Source: Cyanobacterium stanieri PCC 7202 (GTDB lineage Bacteria > Cyanobacteriota > Cyanobacteriia > Cyanobacteriales > Cyanobacteriaceae). Taken from it: 64,000 bases of DNA. Shown here in pieces: positions 8,421-17,994 of the stretch. Positions within the stretch are counted from its first letter, which is position 1, and each line of letters starts with the position of its first letter. Under the pieces are notes generated by a model, which saw only the letters and a list, made by a program, of their open reading frames with translations, ran no database searches and was not told the DNA's origin. The stretch is taken from NCBI GenBank assembly GCA_000317655.1, contig CP003940.1:2923547-2987546 (forward strand), written 5' to 3'. The translations under genes were made by a program, and so were the position numbers.

Positions 8421-9692
8421 GTGAAAATTAAATCTAGTTTTATAAGTTTCATCATAGTTTTACTTTTATTTGTCCCTTTCCTGACAGGTTGCCAAAACCC
8501 CACGGGAGGGACTTCTGCTGATGGGGTCACGAGAATTACTTTCTGGCACGGTATTAATCCCCCAGAAAATAGAGAAATTTTTAATCGCTTATTAGCTAAA
8601 TTTAATGAGGATAATCCTGATATAGAAGTACAAGGTTTGTACGTTGGACAACCTGATGAACAATTACCAAAAATTATCGCTTCGGTGGTGGGTAATCAAC
8701 CTCCCGACCTACTTTGGTATGTACCCCAATTAACGGGCAAATTGGTCGATTTACAAGCCATTAAACCCCTTACGGAATGGTTTGATAGTTCTCCCCTCAA
8801 AGAACAAATAGAACCCGCTATGGTTCCCACAATGACCTTAGAGGAAGAAATTTGGTCTGTACCTTTTGCTACTAATAATACAGCGATGTTTTATCGTCCT
8901 AGCTTATTTGAGGAGGCGGGGATTGACCAATTACCCGTAACTTGGGATCAGTTTGTGGAAGTGGCAGGACAATTAACTGATGGTAATAATCGCCATGGAG
9001 TATTGTTATCTGTTGGCAAAGGAGAGTTTACTGTTTTTGTTTGGTTGCCTTTTATTTATGGTGCTAATGGTTTTATGGTGGAAAATAATCAGCCTAATAT
9101 TGTCAATGAGGGAGCCGAAAAGGCTTTGAGTTTGGGGGCGCAATTGGTGGAGGATAATTATGCAATCTTATCAGCACCTGATCGTGGTTATGAATTGGAT
9201 GATTTTATTAATGGTAGGGTGGCGATGCAGATTACGGGCCCTTGGACTTTGGCTCAGTTAAAACAAAGTGGCATTGATTATGATGTTTTTCCTTTGCCCG
9301 TAGTCGATAAACCTGCCACGGTGTTGGGGGGTGAAAATTTGTTTGTTTTTAGAACTAATCCTGAGCGGGAGGAGGCTTCTTTGAGGTTTTTGGAGTATAT
9401 TTTGGGAGAAGAGTTCCAAAGGCAGTGGGCTTTAGAGACAGGTTATTTACCTATAAATAAATTAGTTAAGGATAGTTCTGAATATCAGGAGTTTGTGGCG
9501 CAAAATCCTGTTTTGGAGGTGTTTTTGGCTCAGATGGAAAATGCTTATGCCCGTCCTATTATTGCTGATTATCCTACCATTTCAGAAAACCTCGGAAGGG
9601 CGATCGAATCTACTTTATTGGGGCAAAAGTCGGCAAAAGAAGCCCTAGAGGACTCTCAGGAGAGGATTAATTTATCAGTGGGTAATTTTTAG
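8421..9692 (+). CDS. ABC transporter sugar-binding lipoprotein
   Basis: The 423-residue protein is an extracytoplasmic solute-binding protein of the MalE/UgpB type (family 1). A signal peptide ends in the lipobox LTGC, so Cys24 should be lipidated and anchor it to the membrane. The mature part starts with ITFWHGINPPENREIFNRLL, characteristic of carbohydrate binders, and carries INGRVAMQITGPWTLAQL late in the fold. Start is a GTG. No permease or ATPase is adjacent, so the partner genes are elsewhere. The substrate cannot be read from the sequence. Confidence 0.85.
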   Translation: MKIKSSFISFIIVLLLFVPFLTGCQNPTGGTSADGVTRITFWHGINPPENREIFNRLLAKFNEDNPDIEVQGLYVGQPDEQLPKIIASVVGNQPPDLLWYVPQLTGKLVDLQAIKPLTEWFDSSPLKEQIEPAMVPTMTLEEEIWSVPFATNNTAMFYRPSLFEEAGIDQLPVTWDQFVEVAGQLTDGNNRHGVLLSVGKGEFTVFVWLPFIYGANGFMVENNQPNIVNEGAEKALSLGAQLVEDNYAILSAPDRGYELDDFINGRVAMQITGPWTLAQLKQSGIDYDVFPLPVVDKPATVLGGENLFVFRTNPEREEASLRFLEYILGEEFQRQWALETGYLPINKLVKDSSEYQEFVAQNPVLEVFLAQMENAYARPIIADYPTISENLGRAIESTLLGQKSAKEALEDSQERINLSVGNF

Positions 9693-9822
9693 TCTGTCCC
9701 CCCTGCCTTAATCTCGTCATAACCTGAACCATTGGCGTTCAAGATATTATGGGTAGAGACTATAACAATCAACCAGTAAAGTTACTAAACTTGTAACAAA
9801 AGAGAGATTCATAGAAACTACC

Positions 9823-11988
9823 ATGACTGAAACAGAAACCATGAAAGAGACAAAAATCGATCTTAAAGATAGTAAATACTACTTTAATCGAGAACTAAGT
9901 TGGCTAGAATTTAATCGTCGAGTATTACATGAGGCTTTAGACGAAAGAACTCTATTACTAGAAAGATTAAAATTTACTGCCATTTTTAGCTCTAATTTAG
10001 ATGAATTTTTCATGGTTAGAGTTGCTGCTATCAAAAGACAAATTGAGGCAGAAGTGACTAAAAAAACTTTTGATGGTTCAACCCCAATCCAGCAAATGGA
10101 AAATATCCACAAGTATTTACGTCCTGTGGTACAACAACAGGTTGCCAATTTTGAATATAACATCAAAAAAGAATTAGTCCATCATGGTATTCATTTAATT
10201 AATTTTGTCGATCTCAATCAGGAACAAAGACGATATTTACATGATTATTATGAAAGTAATATATTTCCTGTTCTAACACCGTTGGCGGTTGATCCGAGTC
10301 ACCCTTTCCCTCATATTTCTAATTTAAGTTTAAATTTAGCGGTATTAGTTAGAAATCCCGATACTGGGGCGGAATTATTTGCAAGGGTCAAAGTTCCTAA
10401 GTCTTTGCCTCGTTTTGTCGCTTTTCCTGAACATCTCAGGCAAGTGGGAGGAGAAAATTGTGATAATTTACTTTGGGTAGGGGTTCCTTTGGAACAAGTG
10501 ATTGCCCACAATTTGGAGTCTCTTTTTCCGGGGATGGATGTGCAAGAGTGCCATAATTTTCGTCTGACTCGGGATGCTGATTTGGGAGTGCAAGAAGATG
10601 AGGCGGATGATTTATTGTTAGCGATTCAACAGGAGTTGAGAAAAAGGCGTTTTGCTGGTTCGGCGGTAAGGTTGGAGGTTCATGCTTCTATGCCTAATAA
10701 TATCAAAAATATGTTGATGCAGGGCTTAAATTTACAGCCCATGGATGTCTATGAAATAGAGGGTTTATTGGGTTTAAATGATTTGTTTGCACTGACGGGC
10801 TTTTGTTTACCTGAGTTAAAGGATAATCCTTGGAGTGCGGTGGTGCCTGCTCCTTTTGATCATTTTCAAGAGTTACTATTAGAGCAGGATGATGATAATG
10901 ATGAGTATATTAGTCCTGAATTTTTTGCGATGATTCGTAAATCGGATTTGATGGTTCATCATCCTTATCATTCTTTTTCGGCTACGGTGCAGGAGTTTAT
11001 TACTCAGGCGGCGCATGATCCTGATGTGATGGCGATTAAGATGACTTTATATCGTACTTCTGGAGATTCTCCTATCATTAAGGCGTTGATTGAGGCGGCG
11101 GAAAATGGTAAGCAGGTTGTGGCGTTGGTGGAGTTGAAGGCTCGTTTTGATGAGGAAAATAATATTCTCTGGGCGAGGAAGTTGGAAAAGGCAGGAGTCC
11201 ATGTGGTTTATGGGTTGGTGGGTTTAAAGACTCATACCAAGATTGTTTTGGTGGTGCGTAAGGATGAGGATAAGATTCGTCGTTATGTTCATATTGGCAC
11301 GGGAAATTATAATCCTAAAACCGCTAAACTTTATACTGATATTGGTTTATTTAGTTGTCGGGATGATTTGGGGGCGGATTTAACTGATTTATTTAATTAT
11401 TTGACGGGTTATTCTAAGCAAAAGGCTTTTCGTAAGTTGTTGGTTGCTCCTGTGACTATGCGCGATCGCATGGTGTCTATGATTGAACGAGAGGCGGAAC
11501 ATTGTCGCAATGGTGGCACGGGAAGAATTGTCGCCAAGATGAATTCTCTTGTGGATGTTCCTGTTATTGAGGCTCTTTATCGTGCTTCTCAGGCGGGGGT
11601 AAAGATAGATTTGATTATTCGGGGTATTTGTTGTTTACGGCCGGGTATTGAGGGGATTAGTGAAAATATCAAGGTAATCAGTATTATTGGTCGATTTTTA
11701 GAACATTCTCGGGTGTTTTATTTCCACAATAATGGAGAGGAGGAAATATATATTGGTAGTGCGGACTGGATGACTAGAAATTTATCCCGTCGAGTAGAGG
11801 CGGTGACTCCCATAGAAGAGCCGAAGTTGATGAAACAGTTAGAGGAATTTTTAGGAATTATGCTCTCGGATAATCGTCAGGCGTGGGAGTTACAAAGTGA
11901 TGGAAGTTATACTCAACGTCGCCCCAAGGAAGGGGAAATAGAACATAGTACCCATCAAATTTTGATGGATATGGCAGAAGGCAAATAA
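9823..11988 (+). CDS. ppk1: Polyphosphate kinase 1
   Basis: PPK1 reversibly polymerises the gamma-phosphate of ATP into polyphosphate. The 721-residue protein shows the N-terminal domain (YFNRELSWLEFNRRVLHEA near residue 21), the head domain, and two phospholipase-D-like C-terminal domains. GLKTHTKIVLVVR contains the histidine equivalent to the autophosphorylated residue. RYVHIGTGNYN and the later YIGSADWMTRNLSRRVE complete the active site. It is monocistronic with a strong terminator, convergent to psbU. No clear Pho box is visible upstream. Confidence 0.95.
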   Translation: MTETETMKETKIDLKDSKYYFNRELSWLEFNRRVLHEALDERTLLLERLKFTAIFSSNLDEFFMVRVAAIKRQIEAEVTKKTFDGSTPIQQMENIHKYLRPVVQQQVANFEYNIKKELVHHGIHLINFVDLNQEQRRYLHDYYESNIFPVLTPLAVDPSHPFPHISNLSLNLAVLVRNPDTGAELFARVKVPKSLPRFVAFPEHLRQVGGENCDNLLWVGVPLEQVIAHNLESLFPGMDVQECHNFRLTRDADLGVQEDEADDLLLAIQQELRKRRFAGSAVRLEVHASMPNNIKNMLMQGLNLQPMDVYEIEGLLGLNDLFALTGFCLPELKDNPWSAVVPAPFDHFQELLLEQDDDNDEYISPEFFAMIRKSDLMVHHPYHSFSATVQEFITQAAHDPDVMAIKMTLYRTSGDSPIIKALIEAAENGKQVVALVELKARFDEENNILWARKLEKAGVHVVYGLVGLKTHTKIVLVVRKDEDKIRRYVHIGTGNYNPKTAKLYTDIGLFSCRDDLGADLTDLFNYLTGYSKQKAFRKLLVAPVTMRDRMVSMIEREAEHCRNGGTGRIVAKMNSLVDVPVIEALYRASQAGVKIDLIIRGICCLRPGIEGISENIKVISIIGRFLEHSRVFYFHNNGEEEIYIGSADWMTRNLSRRVEAVTPIEEPKLMKQLEEFLGIMLSDNRQAWELQSDGSYTQRRPKEGEIEHSTHQILMDMAEGK

Positions 11989-11997
11989 AAATAACAA

Positions 11998-12027
11998 AGG
12001 GGCTGAAAACAGCCCCTATTTTTTTTT
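11998..12027. terminator. Terminator between ppk1 and psbU
   Basis: AGGGGCTG and CAGCCCCT form an eight-base stem with an AAAA loop, followed by TATTTTTTTTT on the plus strand. It serves ppk1 clearly. The minus-strand side for psbU is less T-rich. Confidence 0.8.
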
Positions 12028-12029
12028 AA

Positions 12030-12458
12030 TTAGTAGACTCCTGCGTTATAACGCTCGTCTCCTTCGTTGAATACGTCAGCGGGGGGAGTAGCGCTGAATC
12101 TATCAAGATTAGCTTGTAATCTTTCTTTTTGTTTGTCACTCAAGCCGGGGATGTTTAAAACATCTTCTACTTCTTCGTAGGGTGCGTTTTGAATGATGAT
12201 ACTTGCTAATTTGGGATAAAATCCTCTTAGTTCACGGAAATCACGAATATCACTATTGTTAACGTCAATTTTTTGACCAAATTCGGTAGTGAGCAAGTCG
12301 TCGGCTACATTACGGCGATCGCCTTCTACTGCAAGAATCTGAGGGCTTAATTGACTGATAGCATTAAAATCTAATGCCTGAGCAGGTTGAGCAAACAATA
12401 AAGCACAACTAACTACAAGGACACTAAAATATGCAGTAATACTTTGCCATAACTTCAT
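12030..12458 (-). CDS. psbU: Photosystem II 12 kDa extrinsic protein PsbU
   Basis: PsbU is a lumenal extrinsic subunit that stabilises the oxygen-evolving cluster. The 142-residue precursor has a signal peptide of about 28 residues ending AQPAQA before LDFNAIS. The mature part holds a helix-hairpin-helix-like core (FRELRGFYPKLASIIIQNAPYEEVEDVL) that is diagnostic of PsbU. GGAGG precedes the ATG. The 5' side faces the peroxiredoxin gene across 386 bp. Confidence 0.93.
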   Translation of the reverse strand: MKLWQSITAYFSVLVVSCALLFAQPAQALDFNAISQLSPQILAVEGDRRNVADDLLTTEFGQKIDVNNSDIRDFRELRGFYPKLASIIIQNAPYEEVEDVLNIPGLSDKQKERLQANLDRFSATPPADVFNEGDERYNAGVY

Positions 12459-12844
12459 GAAAAATGATCCTCCAAAATTTAAGATAGTTTTTTATATTTT
12501 TATGTGAGATTTTTTGATTTAAATAGTCTATGGCGGTTGCCGTGACCAAAAATAGATGAACAGAGATCCCCATGGGGGTTTATTTTCATCGTCATGATTC
12601 TAATCTCTAATCCCCGACATTGAGAATAATGTCTTGGTTTGGATAAGATTGCTATGAGTTAGTTATGATTTTATCAGTGAAACCCCCCTCAGATTTACAG
12701 GTTTCGTAAAGATTTGTAAAGATGAATCAGATAATCTTTAGGGGTTTTCAAGAATAATTGTAAAATATGAGACAGTTCCCACGGTTACCTCTATATGAGG
12801 AGCATTCATTATACTTTAGTTTTAGTTTGTAGGAAAAATATTAT
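12459..12844. other. Divergent intergenic region between psbU and peroxiredoxin genes
   Basis: These 386 bases must hold both promoters. There is no convincing reading frame. Two structures are visible: a GATCCCC/GGGGGTT hairpin near 12569-12585, and two similar segments in inverted orientation (AAACCCCCCTCAGAT at 12680-12694 and ATCTTTAGGGGTTTT at 12733-12747) that could pair as an imperfect stem about 100-165 bases before the peroxiredoxin start. Confidence 0.4.
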
Positions 12845-13480
12845 ATGGCATTACAATTAGGCGATACAGTTCCTAACTTCACTCAGGCCTCTAGCGAGGG
12901 AGAAATTAATTTTTATGATTGGGCAGGAGACAGTTGGGTTGTTCTCTTTTCTCATCCTGCGGATTATACCCCCGTATGTACCACCGAATTAGGTACTGTG
13001 GCAAGTTTGCAATCTGAATTTCAAAAACGCAATGTCAAAACCATTGCCCTTAGTGTAGATGATGTAGAATCTCACAAAGGATGGATTGGTGATATTAACG
13101 AAACTCAAAATACCACCGTTAATTATCCTATTTTGGCTGATGGCGATCGCACCGTAGCAGATTTATACGGTATGATTCATCCCAATTCATTAAATAACTT
13201 AACCGTTAGAAGCGTATTCATCATTGACCCCAACAAAAAGTTAAGATTAACCATTACCTATCCTGCTAGTACAGGACGCAACTTTGACGAAATTTTAAGG
13301 GTAATTGATTCTCTACAATTAACCGACTATCACCAAGTGGCAACCCCTGCTAACTGGCAAGATGGCGATGATTGCGTGGTGGTACCTTCTATCCCCACCG
13401 AGGAGGCAAAACAGAAGTTTCCTAAAGGTGTAACAGAAATTAAACCCTATTTACGCATGACACCCCAACCCAATAAGTAA
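12845..13480 (+). CDS. 1-Cys peroxiredoxin (Prx6 type)
   Basis: The 211-residue thiol peroxidase reduces H2O2 and alkyl hydroperoxides. The peroxidatic cysteine is C45 in SHPADYTPVCTTELG. The long C-terminal dimerisation domain (LQLTDYHQVATPANW and DDCVVVPSIP) is typical of the Prx6 group. It converges with nothing and ends in a strong terminator. Homologues in other cyanobacteria are stress induced; here only the long 5' region hints at regulation. Confidence 0.92.
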   Translation: MALQLGDTVPNFTQASSEGEINFYDWAGDSWVVLFSHPADYTPVCTTELGTVASLQSEFQKRNVKTIALSVDDVESHKGWIGDINETQNTTVNYPILADGDRTVADLYGMIHPNSLNNLTVRSVFIIDPNKKLRLTITYPASTGRNFDEILRVIDSLQLTDYHQVATPANWQDGDDCVVVPSIPTEEAKQKFPKGVTEIKPYLRMTPQPNK

Positions 13481-13503
13481 GTGAACTAACGGGTATAGAT
13501 ATT

Positions 13504-13533
13504 AAGGACGTAGAAATTCTGCGTCCTTTTTTT
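13504..13533 (+). terminator. Terminator after peroxiredoxin
   Basis: An 11-base stem (AAGGACGTAGA with TCTGCGTCCTT, one U-G pair) with loop AAT is followed by seven T residues. Confidence 0.88.
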
Positions 13534-13700
13534 ATGGGCATTTAGACTCATTTTCCCCAAATCCATCGAGCAAGAAAGACGAAAATGATATATGATGCTG
13601 TTAAACATAAAAACAAAACTTAACCTTTGATCCTCAAAGCACTGTGGATCTAAGGTAAACATGATATAATTTTGAAGATTTTAACCCAAAATACTGAGCA

Positions 13701-14750
13701 ATGGCATCAACACGAGCAAAAATAGCAGTGGACGCAATGGGCGGAGATAGAGGCCCGGGAGTAATCGTCGCTGGGGCTATCAGGGCAGCAGCAGAATTAG
13801 ATATTGACGTTCTCCTTGTGGGAGATTCTCAAATCCTTGAGGCTGAACTGGCAAACCATGATGGCGCCAATATTCAAAATATTGAAATAGTACCCTCCGA
13901 AGGTGTTGTTTCCATGGATGAAGGTGCTTTAACAGGGGTGCGTCGTAAGCCCAAAGCATCCATTAATGTCGCCATGAAATTAGTTAAAGAAAAACGAGCT
14001 CAGGGGGTGGTATCCGCAGGACATTCAGGGGCGGCCATGGCAGCTGCTTCTCTGAGTTTGGGTAGAATTAAGGGTATTGATCGCCCGGCGATTGGGGCGG
14101 TATTTCCCACCATGTACGCCAATAAATCAGTAATTGTTTTGGATGTGGGGGCAAATGTTGATTGTAAGCCCAAGTATTTGGAACAGTTTGCCCTCATGGG
14201 AACTATTTATAGTAAGTATGTATTAGAAGTAGAAGAACCCAAGGTAGGATTAGTTAATATAGGAGAGGAAGCTACCAAGGGTAATGAATTGGCAAAAGAA
14301 ACCTATAAGCTTTTGAGCAAAAACTCTGCCATTCCTTTTGTGGGCAATGCAGAGGGCAGAGATGTTTTGTCGGGAGATTTTGATGTAATTGTTTGTGATG
14401 GTTTTGTGGGTAATGTTTTACTCAAATTCGCTGAGGCGGTGGGTGAAATTATGTTACAAATTGTCAAAGAAGAGTTACCTTTTGGGGTTAGAGGTAAAGT
14501 TGGCTCGGCAGTTTTAAAACCGAATTTAAGACGTATCAAGCAAAGAATTGACCATGCGGAGCATGGAGGAGCGTTATTATTAGGTGTTCCTGCGGTGTGT
14601 ATTATCAGTCATGGTAGTTCTCAGGCTCCTTCTATCTTTAATGCCATTAGGGTGGCAAAAGAAGCCATTGATCATCAAATAGTGGATCGTATTCAACACT
14701 ATCAAAAGGGTGGTTCGTTGGATTTGGTGTCAGAGGTTAAAGAATCATAA
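13701..14750 (+). CDS. plsX: Phosphate acyltransferase PlsX
   Basis: PlsX converts acyl-ACP to acyl-phosphate, the donor for the first acylation of glycerol-3-phosphate. The 349-residue protein starts with the conserved VDAMGGDRGPGVIV and shows AGHSGAAMAAA, LDVGANVDCKP, VGNAEGRD and HGSSQAPSIFNAI. The fabH gene follows 29 bases downstream on the same strand, the classic plsX-fabH lipid synthesis pair. Confidence 0.95.
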   Translation: MASTRAKIAVDAMGGDRGPGVIVAGAIRAAAELDIDVLLVGDSQILEAELANHDGANIQNIEIVPSEGVVSMDEGALTGVRRKPKASINVAMKLVKEKRAQGVVSAGHSGAAMAAASLSLGRIKGIDRPAIGAVFPTMYANKSVIVLDVGANVDCKPKYLEQFALMGTIYSKYVLEVEEPKVGLVNIGEEATKGNELAKETYKLLSKNSAIPFVGNAEGRDVLSGDFDVIVCDGFVGNVLLKFAEAVGEIMLQIVKEELPFGVRGKVGSAVLKPNLRRIKQRIDHAEHGGALLLGVPAVCIISHGSSQAPSIFNAIRVAKEAIDHQIVDRIQHYQKGGSLDLVSEVKES

Positions 14751-14779
14751 ATTTTGTAGTATATAAAGGAGATAGGTCA

Positions 14780-15799
14780 TTGCAATCGGTCACAGAATCG
14801 GCTACAAATGCCACAAATGGAGTCACGATCATTGGTAGTGGTTCAGCCATAGCTACTCAGGTGATTAGTAATGATGATTTGACTAAGATAGTCGATACTT
14901 CCGATGATTGGATTCGCTCCCGTACGGGCATTGAACAGCGTCGGGTTGCTACTTCTACTACTTTGAGTGAGTTGGCGGCCGAAGCAGGACAAAAGGCGAT
15001 CGCCCATGCAGGTTTAACTCCCCTCGACATTGATCTAATTATTCTGGCTACTTCTACCCCCGATGATTTATTTGGTAGTGCGGCTCAAGTCCAAAGTTTG
15101 ATGGGTGCTACTCGAGCGGTGGCTTTTGATTTGACTGCCGCTTGTTCTGGTTTTGTTTTTTCTTTGGTCACCGCTTCTCAGTTTATCCGCACTGGGGTAT
15201 ATCAAAATGTGTTGGTAATTGGGGCTGATTTTCTTTCTCGTTGGGTGGATTGGGGCGATCGCACCACTTGCATTTTATTTGGTGATGGTGCGGGGGCAGT
15301 GGTTTGTCAGGGCAACCCAGAAAAAGATCATCTGCTCGGTTTTGAGATGTGTAGTAATGGGGCATTAAACAACAACCTTAATCTCTCCTATCAAGGTAAT
15401 TTGCAGGATATTGGCGAAGATAAACAAATAAATCATGGTGGTTTTCAAAACATTACCATGAATGGTCGGGAAGTTTATCGCTTTGCTGTAAACAAAGTTC
15501 CTGAAGTGATCGAGAAAGCCTTGTTTAGGGCAAATCTGACCACTGGTGATGTAGATTGGTTAATTCTTCACCAAGCTAATAAAAGAATTATTGATGCGGT
15601 GGCTAATCGTTTAAAAATTTCTCCCGAAAAAGTAATTAGCAACCTCGAAAACTATGGTAATACTTCTGCGGCTTCTATTCCCCTTGCCCTTGATGAAGCT
15701 CTCAAGGAGGGTAAAATTAAATCTGGTGATATAATTGCTGTGTCTGGATTTGGGGCAGGATTAAGTTGGGGGGCTTCTATTTTCCGTTGGGGAAAATAA
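14780..15799 (+). CDS. fabH: 3-oxoacyl-ACP synthase III
   Basis: FabH starts fatty-acid elongation by condensing acetyl-CoA with malonyl-ACP. The 339-residue protein shows the catalytic Cys in AFDLTAACSGFVFSL, His in WLILHQANKRIID, and Asn in NLENYGNTSAASIP, with the C-terminal GFGAGLSWG. The start is a TTG preceded by AAGGAGATAGG, which decides it because no in-frame ATG lies near. It is probably cotranscribed with plsX. Confidence 0.95.
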   Translation: MQSVTESATNATNGVTIIGSGSAIATQVISNDDLTKIVDTSDDWIRSRTGIEQRRVATSTTLSELAAEAGQKAIAHAGLTPLDIDLIILATSTPDDLFGSAAQVQSLMGATRAVAFDLTAACSGFVFSLVTASQFIRTGVYQNVLVIGADFLSRWVDWGDRTTCILFGDGAGAVVCQGNPEKDHLLGFEMCSNGALNNNLNLSYQGNLQDIGEDKQINHGGFQNITMNGREVYRFAVNKVPEVIEKALFRANLTTGDVDWLILHQANKRIIDAVANRLKISPEKVISNLENYGNTSAASIPLALDEALKEGKIKSGDIIAVSGFGAGLSWGASIFRWGK

Positions 15800-15821
15800 T
15801 GGCTGTTGATTTTGGGCAATA

Positions 15822-16358
15822 ATGCATAATACGATTGTTATTTGTGGCGGTTTTAATCCTACTAACTACAATGTTAATTTTGCTGATTTTTTATGGGATT
15901 ATGAAGCAAATATTTTAGTTTTTCCCACTGAAAAATACGCTCCTTATGACAGTTTAAATATAGTTAATTTTTTACAGGAAAACTCTCTTAGTTTCAATGA
16001 AAACCATTTAATATTTATTGCTTTTAGTGCAGGAGTAGTGGGGGCGCTAGGGGCAGGAAGGCTATGGCAAAGTAAAGGGGGAGAAGTGTTATCACTTTTG
16101 GCTTTTGATGGTTGGGGGGTGCCTTTAATTGCTGATTTTCCCATCCATTGTCTGAGTCATGATATTTTTACCCATTATAGCTCCAGTTTTTGGGTTAAAA
16201 ATCAAGGACATTTTGCCGCTTATCCAACGGTCTCTCATCAGGATATATGGCGATCGCCCTTAAAAATTAATGGTTATTATTACAGTGAAAAAGAAACAAA
16301 AAAAATTACTGAAATTGATTTTATAAATACAATTTTAAACCATTATATCAAGTATTAA
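15822..16358 (+). CDS. Conserved hypothetical protein, alpha/beta-hydrolase-like
   Basis: The 178-residue protein begins with a beta strand and glycine turn (TIVICGGFNPTNYNVNF). FIAFSAGVVGALGAGRL, near residue 66, resembles a nucleophile elbow (x-S-x-G) of alpha/beta hydrolases. A late SHDIFTHY and NQGHFAAYP could supply acid and histidine residues, but this is pattern matching only. It follows fabH by 22 bases on the same strand and may be read through from it. I do not recognise a named family. Confidence 0.55.
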   Translation: MHNTIVICGGFNPTNYNVNFADFLWDYEANILVFPTEKYAPYDSLNIVNFLQENSLSFNENHLIFIAFSAGVVGALGAGRLWQSKGGEVLSLLAFDGWGVPLIADFPIHCLSHDIFTHYSSSFWVKNQGHFAAYPTVSHQDIWRSPLKINGYYYSEKETKKITEIDFINTILNHYIKY

Positions 16359-16396
16359 ATAACCTGAGTTCGGGATAACATTTTCTAGTTAAGACA

Positions 16397-16424
16397 GGCA
16401 ATAGGGAATAGGCAATAGGCAATA
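16397..16424. repeat. Heptamer short tandem repeat (GGCAATA x4)
   Basis: Four consecutive heptamers read GGCAATA, GGGAATA, GGCAATA, GGCAATA. The same heptamer recurs at 42058-42071 and 45201-45228, in each case between genes. This is the short-tandemly-repeated-repetitive type known from cyanobacterial genomes. Confidence 0.8.
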
Positions 16425-16540
16425 GTGAAGTAAATATTTTTCACTATTTCTAACTTGAGTTCAGATAAATTATTACAATGGAAAGAAAGCCCCCCCTCTC
16501 CCCTTTCAAGGGCAGATGCTGAAAGCAGAGGGGTGGGGGA

Positions 16541-16569
16541 GACGTCGAAGACAGAGGGGTAGGGATTTA
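16541..16569. repeat. Dispersed block accompanying the heptamer repeats
   Basis: The block GTCGAAGACA-x-AGGGGTAGGGATTTA is found here and at 45271-45299 with only one or two differences. In both places it lies 70-150 bases after a heptamer array and immediately before the 3' end of a minus-strand gene. Confidence 0.75.
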
Positions 16570-16594
16570 GGATAATACCCACCATTAATTGAAA

Positions 16595-17926
16595 TTACAA
16601 ATCAGACAAAATTTTGGCAACTTGGGATTGATAATTATCAAAAGTATATTTACTACTCAATTTTTCACCCTTAATAATTAATTCTTCCCTCAAAGTATTA
16701 TTATTAACCATCTCTAAAATTCCTTCGGCAATTTCAGCAATATTATTAGGATTAACATATAGTGCCGCATCTTGACAGGCTTCTGGAATGGCAGAGATTC
16801 GAGAAGTTAGTACAGGACATCCCATGGACATGGCTTCGAGGGAGGGTAAACCAAATCCTTCATACAAAGAAGGAAAGACAAAACAATTGGCATTACGTAG
16901 CAAAATCAACTTTTCCAAATCATTAACGTATCCAATATGTCTGACAGAGGCATAATTTCGTTTAGTAATACGAACATTTTTAGAGTCAGGATCAATGTCT
17001 ATTTTATCTATGAATGTTTCTTTTCCATAACCCAATGAACCCACTAATATTAAAGGCATTTTAATTTTATCTTTAATGGTACTATAAGCATCAATGAGTA
17101 AATCAATATTTTTCCTCATTTCCAAAGCACCAACATATAAAATATAATTTTGTTTTTCTAGTTTATATTTATTTAAAATACCTTCATTAAAAATTTCGTT
17201 TTCAGCTACTTTTTTATCAGCTTCATCAATGGGAATAGGTTGGTATATTACCTTAATTTTTTCCTCGTATTTAGAATCAGGAAAAGTTTTTAATATTTCT
17301 TGTTTAGAAAATTCAGAAATGGTCAAAATTAAATCTGAATATTTCAGAGCTCCTAAGACATTTTTATAAAAAAGAGAATTAAACCGATTAGCGGCAGGAT
17401 GGTATAAAGTAACGAGGGGTATTAAATCATGGATAGTTTGAATTGTTAGACCATTTTTATAATTATTTTTAACGGGAGATGGTGCAGTGGAAAATAATAT
17501 ATCTGCTTTTTTAGTATCGACTTTAAAAGCACTTTTTGATAACACTGCATGGAGATCAATTGTTTTATAAATAGAAGTGTGATTAATATATCCGTCTATG
17601 GCGGAAAGATAGTTTAATTTATTATTATTATAATAACTAGAGGGAACTTGATTAACTTCTTTTGCTTTTTTTTTGCCGATGGATGTGGAGATATAATCTA
17701 GTGCTATTCTACGCAAAGATGGCTCAATGGGATCATCAAAGTTTCTTAAAATATTTAGTTGTTGTAAGTTAATAATCTGGTTATTTTTTGCACTGGTTAG
17801 AAGATAGTTATTATAACCCAATTTTTTGGTACTTTTGATTACCGATTGGGCATAAAAGCCAATGCCACGATAATATTTTTCTTCTAAGTCTGAAGCACAA
17901 AAAACAACTTTTTTATTCACGGTCAT
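16595..17926 (-). CDS. Family 4 glycosyltransferase
   Basis: The 443-residue GT-B enzyme carries a GT4 donor site: ILYVGALEMRKNIDLLIDA near residue 257, HIGYVNDLEKL, then FVFPSLYEGFGLPSLEAMS, which contains the E-x7-E motif. The N-terminal half has IQTIHDLIPL and LILTISEFSKQEI, usual in mannosyl- and rhamnosyl-type transferases. It likely acts in exopolysaccharide or lipopolysaccharide synthesis, but the sugar is not readable. No other glycan gene is adjacent. Confidence 0.85.
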   Translation of the reverse strand: MTVNKKVVFCASDLEEKYYRGIGFYAQSVIKSTKKLGYNNYLLTSAKNNQIINLQQLNILRNFDDPIEPSLRRIALDYISTSIGKKKAKEVNQVPSSYYNNNKLNYLSAIDGYINHTSIYKTIDLHAVLSKSAFKVDTKKADILFSTAPSPVKNNYKNGLTIQTIHDLIPLVTLYHPAANRFNSLFYKNVLGALKYSDLILTISEFSKQEILKTFPDSKYEEKIKVIYQPIPIDEADKKVAENEIFNEGILNKYKLEKQNYILYVGALEMRKNIDLLIDAYSTIKDKIKMPLILVGSLGYGKETFIDKIDIDPDSKNVRITKRNYASVRHIGYVNDLEKLILLRNANCFVFPSLYEGFGLPSLEAMSMGCPVLTSRISAIPEACQDAALYVNPNNIAEIAEGILEMVNNNTLREELIIKGEKLSSKYTFDNYQSQVAKILSDL

Positions 17927-17994
17927 TTTTTTATCAATAATTGGTTCTATACTAGGTTAAACTAAAAGGGGTAGGCTGTTTTAATTTTATTTCT

